Origin: Chitinimonas_A lacunae
Lineage (GTDB): Bacteria > Pseudomonadota > Gammaproteobacteria > Burkholderiales > Chitinimonadaceae
Reading direction: 5' to 3'
Assembly: GCF_042650885.1 (NCBI RefSeq)
Contig: NZ_JBHSBU010000001.1
Coordinates: 1,798,001 to 1,862,000, forward strand
DNA length: 64,000 nucleotides
Below are positions 28,155-37,129 of this stretch, piece after piece. Below the pieces are notes generated by a model, which was not told where the DNA came from, searched no databases, and saw only the letters and a program-made list of their open reading frames with translations. Position 1 is the first letter of the stretch, and each line of letters starts with the position of its first letter. The position numbers and the translations under genes are program-made.

Positions 28155-29039
28155 ATGCAGACCCCTACCCCGGAAATCTCGTATACCAGTCACAACGGCT
28201 ATCTGGCGCTGCTCTCAAGCCTGCTCGTACCGCTGCTGGTGACCGGTGCGGTGCTCTTGCTGGCGGGCACCGACGGCCTGCTGATTGCCCCGGTGCTGTT
28301 TGGTATCTCGCTGCTCATCGGTGGCGGCGGGCTGTATATGCTGCAGCCCAACCAGGCGGCCGTGCTGACCCTGTTCGGTGACTATCGCGGCACCGACCGC
28401 AGCCAGGGGCTGCGCTGGGCCAACCCTTTTCTGATCAAGAACAAGATTTCGCTGCGGGCGCGCAACTTCGTCTGCGATAAGCTCAAGGTCAACGACAAGC
28501 GCGGCAACCCGATCGAGATCGCCGCCGCCGTGGTCTGGCGGGTCAATGACACGGCCCAGGCCACCTTCGGAGTGGATGACTATGAACAGTATGTCCATCT
28601 GCAAAGCGAAACCGCGCTGCGCCAACTGGCCAGTTGCTATGCCTATGATCATCTGGACGAAGATGAACAAAGCCGCGAGCTGACGCTGCGTAACGGCGGC
28701 GAAGCGCTGGCGCAGCTGCTGCGGCGCGAATTGGAACAGCGGCTGCAACCGGCGGGCGTCACCATCGAAGACGCCAAGCTGACCCATCTGGCCTATGCAC
28801 TCGAAATCGCCGGTGCCATGCTACGGCGCCAGCAGGCCGAAGCGGTGCTGGCGGCCCGGCGCAAGATCGTCGAAGGCGCGGTCGGGATGGTCGAGGCGGC
28901 CCTGCACGGCCTGTCGGAAAAAGGTTTGCTCGAACTCGACGACGAACGCCGCGCGGCCATGGTGACCAATCTGCTGGTGGTACTGGTCAGCGAGAAGGAC
29001 GCTACCCCCGTGATCAATAGCGGCACGCTTTACAACTGA
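28155..29039 (+). CDS. SPFH/Band 7 domain membrane protein
   Basis: 294 residues with two N-terminal hydrophobic segments (about 19-40 and 43-62) followed by a Band 7 domain: QAAVLTLFGDYRGTDRSQGLRWANPF, then NFVCDKLKVNDKRGNPIEIAAAVVWRV. The C-terminal half is helical and charged (AGAMLRRQQAEAVLAARRKIVEGAV), as in stomatin-type oligomers. Such proteins form membrane microdomain scaffolds. AGGAG lies 7 nt before the ATG. The stop at 29039 and the next ATG at 29041 are essentially adjacent, so the following regulator gene is co-transcribed. Confidence 0.9.
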   Translation: MQTPTPEISYTSHNGYLALLSSLLVPLLVTGAVLLLAGTDGLLIAPVLFGISLLIGGGGLYMLQPNQAAVLTLFGDYRGTDRSQGLRWANPFLIKNKISLRARNFVCDKLKVNDKRGNPIEIAAAVVWRVNDTAQATFGVDDYEQYVHLQSETALRQLASCYAYDHLDEDEQSRELTLRNGGEALAQLLRRELEQRLQPAGVTIEDAKLTHLAYALEIAGAMLRRQQAEAVLAARRKIVEGAVGMVEAALHGLSEKGLLELDDERRAAMVTNLLVVLVSEKDATPVINSGTLYN

Positions 29040-29040
29040 T

Positions 29041-29256
29041 ATGGCAAGTCCCGGCAAGAAAGCCTTTGCGCTCCGGATCGATCCGGCACTGTGGCAGGCA
29101 CTCGAAGCCCTGGCCGCCCGCGAGCTGCGCAGCGTCAACGGTCAGATCGAATACCTGCTGCGCGAGGCGCTGACACGCCGTGGCATCGACGTGCCCGCCT
29201 CGCGCAGGCGGGCAACGGAGAGTGAAGTCTCGACCGATGAACCGCCCGCCGGCTAA
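29041..29256 (+). CDS. Arc-type ribbon-helix-helix protein
   Basis: 71 residues. KKAFALRIDPALWQALEALAARELRSVNGQIEYLLREAL matches the RHH fold: a short basic strand (residues 6-13) followed by two helices. The C-terminal 20 residues are polar and probably disordered. SPFH genes are often followed by such a gene. It may bind the palindrome upstream of the operon. Confidence 0.85.
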   Translation: MASPGKKAFALRIDPALWQALEALAARELRSVNGQIEYLLREALTRRGIDVPASRRRATESEVSTDEPPAG

Positions 29257-29264
29257 GGCCGCCC

Positions 29265-29289
29265 GGGCCTGGCAACAGCGTCCAGGCCC
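29265..29289 (+). terminator. GC-rich hairpin after the SPFH-RHH operon
   Basis: GGGCCTGG and CCAGGCCC pair across a 9-nt loop nine bases after the RHH stop codon. No T-run follows, so termination strength is uncertain. Confidence 0.5.
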
Positions 29290-29310
29290 GCCCCAACAGC
29301 GCGCCTTAAG

Positions 29311-29365
29311 GCATTTCCAGCCAGTCCGGCCTCAGTGCATCCGGACCTTCCAATCCAGACGCGAC
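29311..29365 (+). repeat. Dispersed intergenic repeat, weak copy
   Basis: GCATTTCCAGCCAGTCCGG, then CTCAGTGCATCCGGACC, resembles the reverse complement of 50000-50070 and the element at 32970-33053. It is the most diverged of the four copies I noticed. The surrounding 371-bp gap (29257-29627) holds no gene that I can support. Confidence 0.35.
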
Positions 29366-29569
29366 AACCTCGCTTCCAACGGAAAGGCTCTGGCGGCAAA
29401 GCAACGTAACGCCTCATTGTCGCTGCAGGCCCAGCAGTCGGGTCCCGTCTGGTCGTCTGGACACCCGAGGGACAGGGAGCGGAGCCGTGACTTCCTTTTT
29501 TCTTCGAGGATCGGCCGGGCAGAACCGCTCTGTGCCCGTGCCGTCCCCTTGGGCCGACCACCTGCAACC

Positions 29570-29593
29570 AAGCCGCGTGTACACTCGCGGCTT
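29570..29593 (+). promoter_or_regulatory. Hairpin upstream of the Tricorn-like protease gene
   Basis: AAGCCGCG and CGCGGCTT pair perfectly across an 8-nt loop, ending 34 nt before the ATG of the protease gene. It could be a leader structure or the end of an upstream transcript; a short TTTC follows but no long T-run. Confidence 0.4.
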
Positions 29594-29627
29594 TCATGCG
29601 TTTCAGTACAAAACAGGAGAGAGAGCG

Positions 29628-32600
29628 ATGCAGGTTTCCAAGCTGACGTGGGCACTTGGTCTGGCCCTCGGCACGCTGATGCCGTGGGCGGCCGAACAGC
29701 CGGGCTACTTCCGTTTCCCGTCGATTGCCGGCGATCAGGTGGTGTTTACCGCCGAAGGCGATCTATGGACCGTCCCGGTCAGCGGCGGTCGCGCCAACCG
29801 GCTTACCACCCATCCTGCCCAGGAAACCCACGCCGCCCTGTCGCCCGATGGCCGCTGGGTGGCTTTCTCGGCCAATTACGAAGGCACGCTCGAAGCCTAT
29901 GTGATGCCAAGCAGCGGCGGCCAGCCCAAACGGCTCAGCTTTGAAGGCGCCCGTGCCCAAGTGGTGGGCTGGAGCAGCCAGGGCGAGGTGCTGTTCTCGA
30001 CCCGCGCCCCGGCCGGTCAGGCCGATCAGCGCGTCGTGGTGGCGGTCGAGCCGCACCGCATGAAGCGGCGCGTCCTGCCGCTGCTCGACGCCAACGAAGC
30101 CAGCTTCGACCCCGACGGCAAGACCGTCTTCTTTACCCGCTACGGCCTCCATCTCACCAATGACAACGCCCGCCGCTACCGTGGCGGCGCCGCCGCCCAG
30201 CTATGGCGCTTCGAACTCGACGGCAAGGCCGAGGCGGTGCGCTACCACCCCGATTTCGACGGTTCGAGCAAACGGCCGATGTGGTGGCAGGACCGGCTCT
30301 ATTTCATCAGCGATCGCGACGGCATCGACAATCTGTGGTCGATGCGCCGCGATGGCAGCGATCTGAAACAACACACCCGCCATCAGGATTTCGCGGTACG
30401 CAATGCCGCGCTGAGCCAGGGGCGGATCGTCTATCAATGGGGTGCCGATCTGCGCCGCTACGATATTGCCGACGACCAGGACCGCCCCATCGCCATCAGC
30501 CTGACCTCGGATTTCGAGCAGATGCGCGAGCGCTGGATCAAACAGCCGCTCGACTATCTGACCGAAGTCGATTTCTCCGCCAAGGGCGAAAGCGTGCTGC
30601 TGACTGCCCGAGGCCGGCTGGTGCTGGCCAGCAATGGTCCGCAGCGCCGGGTCGAGATCGCCCTGCCGCCGGGCAGCCGCGCCCGCGCCGGGGTGCTCAG
30701 CCCCGATGGCAAATGGGTCTACGCCATTTGCGACGCCAGCGGTGAAACCGAGGTATGGCGCTTCCCGGCCGACGGCAGCCCCGGTGGCAGGCAACTGACC
30801 CACGATGGCGTCAGCCAGCGCCTGTCGCTCAACCCTTCGCCCGACGGTAAATGGCTGGCCCATAACGATAAGCGCGGCCGGCTGTGGCTGCTCGATCTCG
30901 CCACAGGCAAGAATGAACAGATCGACGACGCCACCGTCGGCGGCGACACCGAATACAGCGCCGTGGTCTGGTCGCCCGACAGCCGCGCCATCGCCTTTAC
31001 CCGGGTCGACAGCGACAGCCAGCGCGACCAGGTGCTGCTCTATTCGCTCGACCAGCGCCGGCTGGTGCCACTGAGCAGCGACCGCTACCAGTCGAGTTCA
31101 CCCGCCTTCACCCCGGACGGCCGCTGGCTGTACTTCATTTCCGAGCGCCATTTCCAGGCCAGCCAGCGCGGCCCGTGGGGCGATCGCAATATGGGTCCGT
31201 ATTTCGACCGGCGCGGCAAGCTCTACGCCATCGCCTTGCAACCGGGCCATCGTTTCCCGTTCCAGCCCAAGGACGAGCTGGCGACCGATGATGCCGACGA
31301 CAAGTCCGACAGCAAGAAAAACGGTGCCAATGGAAATAAAGAGGACAATAAAACTGCAAATAACGGTGCAGAAAACAAAGATAAAAACAAGAAAACCCCC
31401 CCCATCGCTTGGGAAGGTCTGAGCGAGCGGCTCTATGAGGTGCCCTTGGCCTCGGGCAATTACCAAGGTCTGCTGACCGATGGCAAGCGGCTGTATTTCC
31501 TCGAACAGGAAGGTGGCTACGACAGCAAGACCGCGCTCAAGACCCTGGCCATCGATGCCAACAGCCCGCAGCCTGAGCTGTTCAGCAATGAAGTGCGCAG
31601 TGCGGCGCTGTCGGCCGATGGCAAGAAGCTGTTCTTTGCCAAGAGCGGCAAACAGAACGGTTGGGGCGATATGTATATCGTCGATGCCGCCGCCAAGCTG
31701 CCGACCGACTTTGCCAAGTCGCAGCTGCGGGTCAGCGACTGGGCGCTGGCGATCCAGCCGCCGCAGGAATGGCGCCAGATCTTTGGTGACGCCTGGCGCA
31801 TGCAGCGCGATTATCTGTTCGATCCGGCCATGCGCGGGGTGGACTGGAAAGCCGTGCGGCAACGCTACCAGCCGCTGCTGTCGCGCCTCACCGACCGGGC
31901 CGAACTCGACGATCTGCTGACCCAGATGGTCAGCGAATTGGGAACGCTGCATTCCCAGGTCGGCGGGGCCGATCTGCGCCGTGGCAACGACCATGTCGGC
32001 GCCGCCAGCCTGGGCGCCCGGCTTGAGCGGGTGGCCGATGGCTACAAGGTGGTGCATATCTATCGCAGCGATCCCGAACTGCCGACCGAGCGCTCGCCGC
32101 TGGCCCGCACCGGCGTGGCAATCCGCGAGGGCGATGTGATCGTGGCGGTCAACGGCCGCCCGACCCACGATGTGCGCGATATCGGCGATCTGCTGTTCAA
32201 TCAGGCCGGGCAACAGGTGCTGCTCGACGCCCGGCGCGGCAACGAGACCATCCGTTCGGTGGTGACACCAGTCGATCTGAACCAGACGGCCAATCTGAGC
32301 TACAGCGACTGGGAACAGAGCCGGCGCGAACGGGTGCAGCAGCGCAGCCAGGGCAAGATCGGCTACCTGCATCTGCGCGCCATGGGCCGCGACGATATTG
32401 CCGCCTTCGCACGGGATTTCTACGCCAACTTCCAACGCGACGGCCTGATTATCGATGTGCGCAGCAATAACGGCGGCAATATCGACAGCTGGGTGATCGA
32501 GAAGCTGCTGCGCCGCTCCTGGGCCTTCTGGAGCCCGCCTTACGGCAAGCCCTACGGCAATATGCAACAGACCTTCCGCGGGCATCTGGTGGTGTTGATC

Positions 32601-32957
32601 GACGGCATGACCTATTCCGACGGCGAAACCTTTGCCGCCGGGATCAAGGCACTGAAGCTCGGGCCACTGGTCGGCCAGCGCACCGCCGGCGCCGGGGTAT
32701 GGCTGTCCGACCGCAACCGTCTGGCCGACCGCGGCATCATGCGGGCGGCCGAAACCCCGCAGTTCGATGCCGAAGGCACCTGGATGATCGAAGGCGTCGG
32801 GGTCAAGCCCGATATCGAAGTCGATAATCCGCCCTATGCAAGCTTCCAGGGCGAGGACCGCCAGCTCGACGCCGCGATCGAACTGCTGCAAAAGAAACTC
32901 AAGGAGCAGCCGGTAACGCCCTTCAAGGCCAAGCCCATCCCGCCGCTGGTGCGCTAG
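29628..32957 (+). CDS. Tricorn-like S41 family protease, exported
   Basis: 1,109 residues. The ATG at 29628 has GGAGAG 6-7 nt upstream and gives a signal peptide (KLTWALGLALGTLMPWAAE); the frame is open 47 codons further upstream without support. Residues 25-540 hold repeated beta-propeller blades (SPDGRWVAFS, SPDGKWVYAI, SPDGKWLAHN, TPDGRWLYFI). A PDZ domain (GVAIREGDVIVAVNGRPTHDVRDIG) precedes the C-terminal S41 core with DVRSNNGGN and YSDGE, the nucleophile Ser. LGTLHSQVGG fits the catalytic His region of Tricorn. A Lys/Asn/Asp-rich insert lies at about 554-594. It probably degrades peptides in the periplasm. Confidence 0.9.
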   Translation: MQVSKLTWALGLALGTLMPWAAEQPGYFRFPSIAGDQVVFTAEGDLWTVPVSGGRANRLTTHPAQETHAALSPDGRWVAFSANYEGTLEAYVMPSSGGQPKRLSFEGARAQVVGWSSQGEVLFSTRAPAGQADQRVVVAVEPHRMKRRVLPLLDANEASFDPDGKTVFFTRYGLHLTNDNARRYRGGAAAQLWRFELDGKAEAVRYHPDFDGSSKRPMWWQDRLYFISDRDGIDNLWSMRRDGSDLKQHTRHQDFAVRNAALSQGRIVYQWGADLRRYDIADDQDRPIAISLTSDFEQMRERWIKQPLDYLTEVDFSAKGESVLLTARGRLVLASNGPQRRVEIALPPGSRARAGVLSPDGKWVYAICDASGETEVWRFPADGSPGGRQLTHDGVSQRLSLNPSPDGKWLAHNDKRGRLWLLDLATGKNEQIDDATVGGDTEYSAVVWSPDSRAIAFTRVDSDSQRDQVLLYSLDQRRLVPLSSDRYQSSSPAFTPDGRWLYFISERHFQASQRGPWGDRNMGPYFDRRGKLYAIALQPGHRFPFQPKDELATDDADDKSDSKKNGANGNKEDNKTANNGAENKDKNKKTPPIAWEGLSERLYEVPLASGNYQGLLTDGKRLYFLEQEGGYDSKTALKTLAIDANSPQPELFSNEVRSAALSADGKKLFFAKSGKQNGWGDMYIVDAAAKLPTDFAKSQLRVSDWALAIQPPQEWRQIFGDAWRMQRDYLFDPAMRGVDWKAVRQRYQPLLSRLTDRAELDDLLTQMVSELGTLHSQVGGADLRRGNDHVGAASLGARLERVADGYKVVHIYRSDPELPTERSPLARTGVAIREGDVIVAVNGRPTHDVRDIGDLLFNQAGQQVLLDARRGNETIRSVVTPVDLNQTANLSYSDWEQSRRERVQQRSQGKIGYLHLRAMGRDDIAAFARDFYANFQRDGLIIDVRSNNGGNIDSWVIEKLLRRSWAFWSPPYGKPYGNMQQTFRGHLVVLIDGMTYSDGETFAAGIKALKLGPLVGQRTAGAGVWLSDRNRLADRGIMRAAETPQFDAEGTWMIEGVGVKPDIEVDNPPYASFQGEDRQLDAAIELLQKKLKEQPVTPFKAKPIPPLVR

Positions 32958-32969
32958 CTCGGCACCTGG

Positions 32970-33053
32970 CGCCTTTCCAGACAATTCGGCGTCAGCGTGT
33001 CTGGCCCTGAGCGTGCCGGTACCCAGCGCTCAACCAGAGCTGGCGCTGACGCC
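32970..33053 (+). repeat. Dispersed intergenic repeat with inverted ends
   Basis: The core starts with GGCGTCAGCG (32988-32997) and ends with its exact reverse complement CGCTGACGCC (33044-33053). The inside (TGTCTGGCCCTGAGCGTGCC, then GCGCTCAACCAGA) matches the reverse complement of 49990-50050. The 337-bp gap to the next gene contains nothing else that I recognise. Confidence 0.6.
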
Positions 33054-33294
33054 GATTTGAACGGAAATGCGGTGGTGAGGCCGGCAGCGCTTTTCAGATG
33101 GATGAGGTCGGTGGACGCGCCACGTCCGGGACGGACCCATCGGCGCAGAACGATTTTGCCAGTCCAGCAAAAGCACGATCGCCGGTGCGTCCGCCGCACT
33201 TGCCGAGCCGCCTCGCAGCCGAGGTCGGCTCAGCGCCGCTTCCTGGGTTGCGGCGCGTTGTGGGACGCGCAGCGACGCGGCACAATGGCGCCCC

Positions 33295-33873
33295 ATGACT
33301 ACCGCGCTCGTTCGTTGCTCCTGGGCCAATCCCAATAATCCGCGCTATCTCGACTACCACGACCACGAGTGGGGCGTGCCCTGCCACGATGAGACGCGCC
33401 TGTTCGAGATGCTCAATCTCGAAGGCGCCCAGGCCGGGCTCAGTTGGGAGACCATTCTCAATAAACGTGAACACTACCGCAGCGCCTTCGCCGACTGGGA
33501 CGCCGAACAGATCGTCCGCTTCGACGAAGCGCGCGTGGCCGAGCTGCTCGCCAACCCGGGCATTGTGCGCAACCGGCTCAAGGTCGCCGCCACCATCAAC
33601 AACGCCCGCGCCTACCTGGCGCTGCGCGAACGCGGCGACAGCCTCGATGGCTGGCTCTGGCGTCATGTCGATGGGGTGCCGCTGCTCAATCGCTTCGAAC
33701 GCGGCCAGGGCACACCGACCCGGACCGAGCTGTCCGATACGGTGTCGAAAGGGTTGAGCCGGCTGGGCTTTAAGTTTGTCGGCACCACCATCATCTATGC
33801 CTATCTTCAGGCAATCGGCGTGGTCAACGACCATCTGACCGACTGTTTCTGCCATCCCGACCAGCAAGGTTGA
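33295..33873 (+). CDS. tag: DNA-3-methyladenine glycosylase I
   Basis: 192 residues, the normal length. It excises 3-methyladenine from alkylated DNA. Family signatures: RCSWANPNNPRYLDYHDHEWGVP at the N-terminus, GLSWETIL, and the C-terminal NDHLTDCFCH. The known zinc ligands of Tag are a Cys and His near the N-terminus and a His and Cys near the C-terminus; Cys8, one of His22/His24, and the NDHLTDCFCH residues fit. The next gene begins 3 bp after the stop, so the esterase is probably co-transcribed. Confidence 0.95.
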   Translation: MTTALVRCSWANPNNPRYLDYHDHEWGVPCHDETRLFEMLNLEGAQAGLSWETILNKREHYRSAFADWDAEQIVRFDEARVAELLANPGIVRNRLKVAATINNARAYLALRERGDSLDGWLWRHVDGVPLLNRFERGQGTPTRTELSDTVSKGLSRLGFKFVGTTIIYAYLQAIGVVNDHLTDCFCHPDQQG

Positions 33874-33876
33874 TCC

Positions 33877-34551
33877 ATGACCACACCGCTTCTTCCCGCC
33901 GTTGAAATCGAAACCGGTCCGCAGCCGAGCTGGGCCGTGATCTGGCTCCATGGCCTGGGCGCCGACGGCCACGACTTCGCTTCGATCGTGCCCGATCTGG
34001 AATTGCCGGCCAGTCCGGGCGTGCGCTTTGTCTTTCCCCATGCGCCGGTGATCCCCGTCACCTGCAACCAGGGCTATGAAATGCCGGCCTGGTACGACAT
34101 CCTGCATTTCGACCGGCTCGAGCGCCATGCCGACGAAGCCGGCGTGCGCGCCTCGCGTGAGGCGATCCGTGCCTTGATCGAGCGCGAGAAGCAGCGCGGC
34201 ATTGCGGCCGACCACATCGTTATCGCCGGCTTCTCGCAAGGCGGCGCCATGGCCTATACCGCCGGCCTGACCCACCCCGAGCGGCTGGGCGGGATCATTG
34301 CGCTGTCAACCTATCTGCCACTGCCCGACATGGTGGCCGCCGAAGCGACCGCCGCCAATCAGCACACCCCGATCTTTGCCGCCCATGGCACCCAGGACCC
34401 GGTAGTGCCCTACCCGCTCGGCGATCTGGCCCGTCAAGCGATCGCCAACCGTGGCAATCCGCTTGAATGGCATAGCTACCCAATTCCCCATGCCGTCTAC
34501 GACCCCGAAACCGCCGCCATCGGCGCCTGGTTGCGCCGGCTGATGGCTTGA
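33877..34551 (+). CDS. Alpha/beta-hydrolase carboxylesterase (phospholipase/carboxylesterase family)
   Basis: 224 residues. VIWLHGLGADGHDF is the oxyanion-hole region, GFSQGG carries the nucleophile Ser, GTQDPVVPY the Asp and PHAVYD the His. This matches bacterial EstB/APT1-like esterases, cytoplasmic enzymes that act on short-chain esters and acyl thioesters. No signal peptide. A strong bidirectional hairpin lies downstream. Confidence 0.92.
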   Translation: MTTPLLPAVEIETGPQPSWAVIWLHGLGADGHDFASIVPDLELPASPGVRFVFPHAPVIPVTCNQGYEMPAWYDILHFDRLERHADEAGVRASREAIRALIEREKQRGIAADHIVIAGFSQGGAMAYTAGLTHPERLGGIIALSTYLPLPDMVAAEATAANQHTPIFAAHGTQDPVVPYPLGDLARQAIANRGNPLEWHSYPIPHAVYDPETAAIGAWLRRLMA

Positions 34552-34599
34552 GTGTCCCCACGTCAGACGCGCTGTGTCCGCAGAAAGATCGCTGAGAGC

Positions 34600-34675
34600 G
34601 CATGTCCGGAAAAACTTGGCGTCAGCGGGTCCGGACCCAGCGCAGCAGACTCAGGCCGGTCGCTGACGCAACCCA
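34600..34675 (+). repeat. Dispersed intergenic repeat
   Basis: GGCGTCAGCG (34618-34627) and CGCTGACGC (34661-34669) form inverted ends, as in the element at 32970. The inside GGTCCGGACCCAGCGCAGCA is related to but shorter than the first copy. Confidence 0.5.
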
Positions 34676-34731
34676 TGGAGTTGTGGACTTGAGCCGGTGG
34701 TAGAGGCGAACGGTTGTTGGTCCAAACGACA

Positions 34732-34766
34732 AAAAATAGCCATGCAAAATTTGCATGGCTATTTTT
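34732..34766. terminator. Bidirectional terminator between convergent genes
   Basis: AAAAATAGCCATGCAAA and its exact reverse complement are separated by one base. The A-run on one side and T-run on the other make it a rho-independent terminator in both directions, serving the esterase gene and the convergent 574-residue gene. Confidence 0.85.
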
Positions 34767-34828
34767 ATTGATTTCGAGACTGAGTATGGCGTTTGGCTTG
34801 ATCGCTATGCGCCCTGCGCATAGCTCAT

Positions 34829-36553
34829 TCAACCACGCTTTACCACCTCAACCACCGCCCAGATCCAATCGGGGCCTTTTTCCAGGACTTCGGACAGCCG
34901 CACCAGGAATACCTTGTCGCGTGCCACCACTTCGAACAGCCGGCCGACCTGGTAGTCGGCCATATGCAGCAACAGCGTATTGGCGCGGCGGTTCTCGCTT
35001 TGATACGGGATATACAGACCCTGGCGTTGCAGCACCATGCCGACCGGCACCACATCGATACTGCCGGGCATCATCTCCAGATGGCGTTCCTGCTCCAGCG
35101 CCCGCATCGACATCGATACGGCCGTGGTGGTCAGGATCTGGATACCGGCGTAGAGCTGCTCGCTGTTGACCCGGTTGAGCCGGCGCACCACGGCGATCAG
35201 CCAGTGGCTCTTGTCGTCGTTGCGCATGGCCAGCAGGACGCCGAGCCGGACCCAGTCATGCCCCTGCAGCGGCAGCACGACGCCCAGCCCACCCTGGGAT
35301 TGGTTGTCGATCACCCAGTTGTCGTGTTCCGCGGCAACCGGACGGTTGCCGTAGACCTGATGCTTGGTCGCCTGCTGCATCGCCAGCTTGCGCTGGGTGC
35401 GCTCGGTAACGTAACCATAGAGCTTCATATCGACCAGCTCGTCGGCATCCGGGGCGCGCGACAGGCCACTGCGCGACATCATCCTCTCGTCGTCCTGACG
35501 CACCACCTCAAAGATACTGTCAAGGCCGTGGATCACCTGGACCAGACGATTGACCTTGGTCCGCTCCTTGCGATGGATCTGCTGGTTACGCTCACGCGCC
35601 CACAGGATTTCGAGCTGGCGCATGAATTCGAGACAGGCCGGCATACGCGCGTCGTCGCCCAGGCCAAGTCTGGCTGGTGAATCGCCGGCTTCGAGCGCCT
35701 GCATGGTGCGATTCATTTCGGCGAGCAATTCGCCCACACCCCAGAAACGCATCAGATCGCCTTCGACCGCTGCGTGGATCTTGCTGGGACCGGTCGGCTC
35801 GGCCAGATTGACGCAGAACTGATGCACCCCGTCGCGGTAGCGGCGCTCGAGCTGGATATGGCGCGACCACAGCCCGAGCCAGCGGTCGGCCCAGTCGAAC
35901 TGACGCAGGGTGAAGTTGCCGTTGTTGAGGGTGGCCAGCATCTGGATGCGCAGGAACTCGTCGGCACACGAGGTGGTGAGTTCCTCGTCATTGGGGTAGA
36001 TCTCGAACGGATCGCAATCGACGCCGCTGACTTCGGACAGTCGGTACATCTGATTGGCACCGGCCCACAACTGTGGCGGCGGCGCCTCGAAGCGGAAGAA
36101 GTGCCATTTGACCTGGATGCCGATCAGCCGCAGCGCCCGCGCCAGCATCACGGGCGTGGCCTGGGTAAAGCCGGCCTCTTCGTCAGGGGCGGGGTTTTCG
36201 ACCTTGATATAGCGGTGGTAGGCATTCAACATCGCGCGGGCAAAACCCATGATGTCGTCCCACAGCTTTTCCTCGATCTGCTTGCCCATGCGCGGATTCT
36301 GGATGTACTGCTGGCATAGCAGCTCGAAGCTCGGTTGGGCGGCTTCGTCGAGGCTGAACAGCGCCTGCAGGCCGGCGAGATCGAACACCTCGCGCTCGGG
36401 CACGCGCGACACGATCTCGCGTACCGACCGCAGTTGCTGCGATAGATCACCGCTGCGCTGTTCCTTGAGCCACTGCGTGGAGGAGCGCGGGTCGGACAAT
36501 GGGTCCAGTTCCCGGCGCAGCAGGGTATTGAGCGATCCGATTAGTTTGCGCAT
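34829..36553 (-). CDS. Hypothetical protein, 574 residues
   Basis: I do not recognise this family with certainty. It is soluble, with no signal peptide or membrane segment. The N-terminal half is mostly helical (SQQLRSVREIVSRVPEREVFDLAGLQALFSLDE). The last 80 residues (SIDVVPVGMVLQRQGLYIPYQSENRRANTLLLHMADYQVGRLFEVV) are beta-rich and could be a diverged PilZ-like fold, a guess only. ATG at 36553 (MRKLIGSLNT) is chosen because the preceding 28 codons look non-coding; the ribosome binding site is weak. It lies 111 bp beyond a SpoIIAA-like gene on the same strand. Confidence 0.8.
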   Translation of the reverse strand: MRKLIGSLNTLLRRELDPLSDPRSSTQWLKEQRSGDLSQQLRSVREIVSRVPEREVFDLAGLQALFSLDEAAQPSFELLCQQYIQNPRMGKQIEEKLWDDIMGFARAMLNAYHRYIKVENPAPDEEAGFTQATPVMLARALRLIGIQVKWHFFRFEAPPPQLWAGANQMYRLSEVSGVDCDPFEIYPNDEELTTSCADEFLRIQMLATLNNGNFTLRQFDWADRWLGLWSRHIQLERRYRDGVHQFCVNLAEPTGPSKIHAAVEGDLMRFWGVGELLAEMNRTMQALEAGDSPARLGLGDDARMPACLEFMRQLEILWARERNQQIHRKERTKVNRLVQVIHGLDSIFEVVRQDDERMMSRSGLSRAPDADELVDMKLYGYVTERTQRKLAMQQATKHQVYGNRPVAAEHDNWVIDNQSQGGLGVVLPLQGHDWVRLGVLLAMRNDDKSHWLIAVVRRLNRVNSEQLYAGIQILTTTAVSMSMRALEQERHLEMMPGSIDVVPVGMVLQRQGLYIPYQSENRRANTLLLHMADYQVGRLFEVVARDKVFLVRLSEVLEKGPDWIWAVVEVVKRG

Positions 36554-36664
36554 GGGCGTCGCTTCAGGAAGGAACGGCCAATTATGACAAAATCCGGACG
36601 GCGTTGCCGTGCCGAATAGGGGCGGCGAGCCGCCCATCGCGCCGCGGGCCGTTGTCGCGGCGGG

Positions 36665-37024
36665 TCAGGCTGTGGCAGGGGCCTCGAGCAACCAGCGCTC
36701 GGCCTCGACTGCCGAGCTGAATATCTGCACATCGCTATCGACGAACAGCTGGGCCACCCAGGTTGCCCACGTGGTCCACTGATCGGTGGTCACGACCGCA
36801 ATCCGGCCGAAATCGCTGCGATGGGCACGCGAGAAACGGATTTCCTCCCATACCACATCGAGCGTGTAACCAAGCATTTCCGTCAGGTCGAACAACAGAT
36901 TGGGGCGGCCATGAAACTTGAGTTCGTACAGCACATTGTCTTCGAACTCCCGGTAGTCCTTCAGGCTGAATTCCCCAGCCACGGCGGCGAGTACGCAGTG
37001 CGCTTTGTGTTCGATGGCGATCAT
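36665..37024 (-). CDS. SpoIIAA-like (STAS/DUF3478) protein
   Basis: 119 residues. GEFSLKDYREFEDNVLYELKFHGRPNLLFDLTEMLGYTLDVVWEEIRFSRAHRSDFGRIAVVTTDQW matches the SpoIIAA-like family, an SEC14/STAS-type fold of unknown role that often appears as a stand-alone small protein. No membrane segment. Function not known. Confidence 0.85.
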   Translation of the reverse strand: MIAIEHKAHCVLAAVAGEFSLKDYREFEDNVLYELKFHGRPNLLFDLTEMLGYTLDVVWEEIRFSRAHRSDFGRIAVVTTDQWTTWATWVAQLFVDSDVQIFSSAVEAERWLLEAPATA

Positions 37025-37129
37025 GGCAGCTCCGCGAGATAAAGACTGGCAACACAGGCTTGCCCTTCCTTTATATGTCGTCCACCGTCAGGTCGCTATG
37101 CCCGGTTTCCCACAGTGGCCGAGATCGCT

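Noticed and set aside
34829..36637. Longer start (36637) for the unassigned protein
   Set aside because: The extra 28 residues are Pro/Gly-rich and precede an in-frame ATG with a normal N-terminus.
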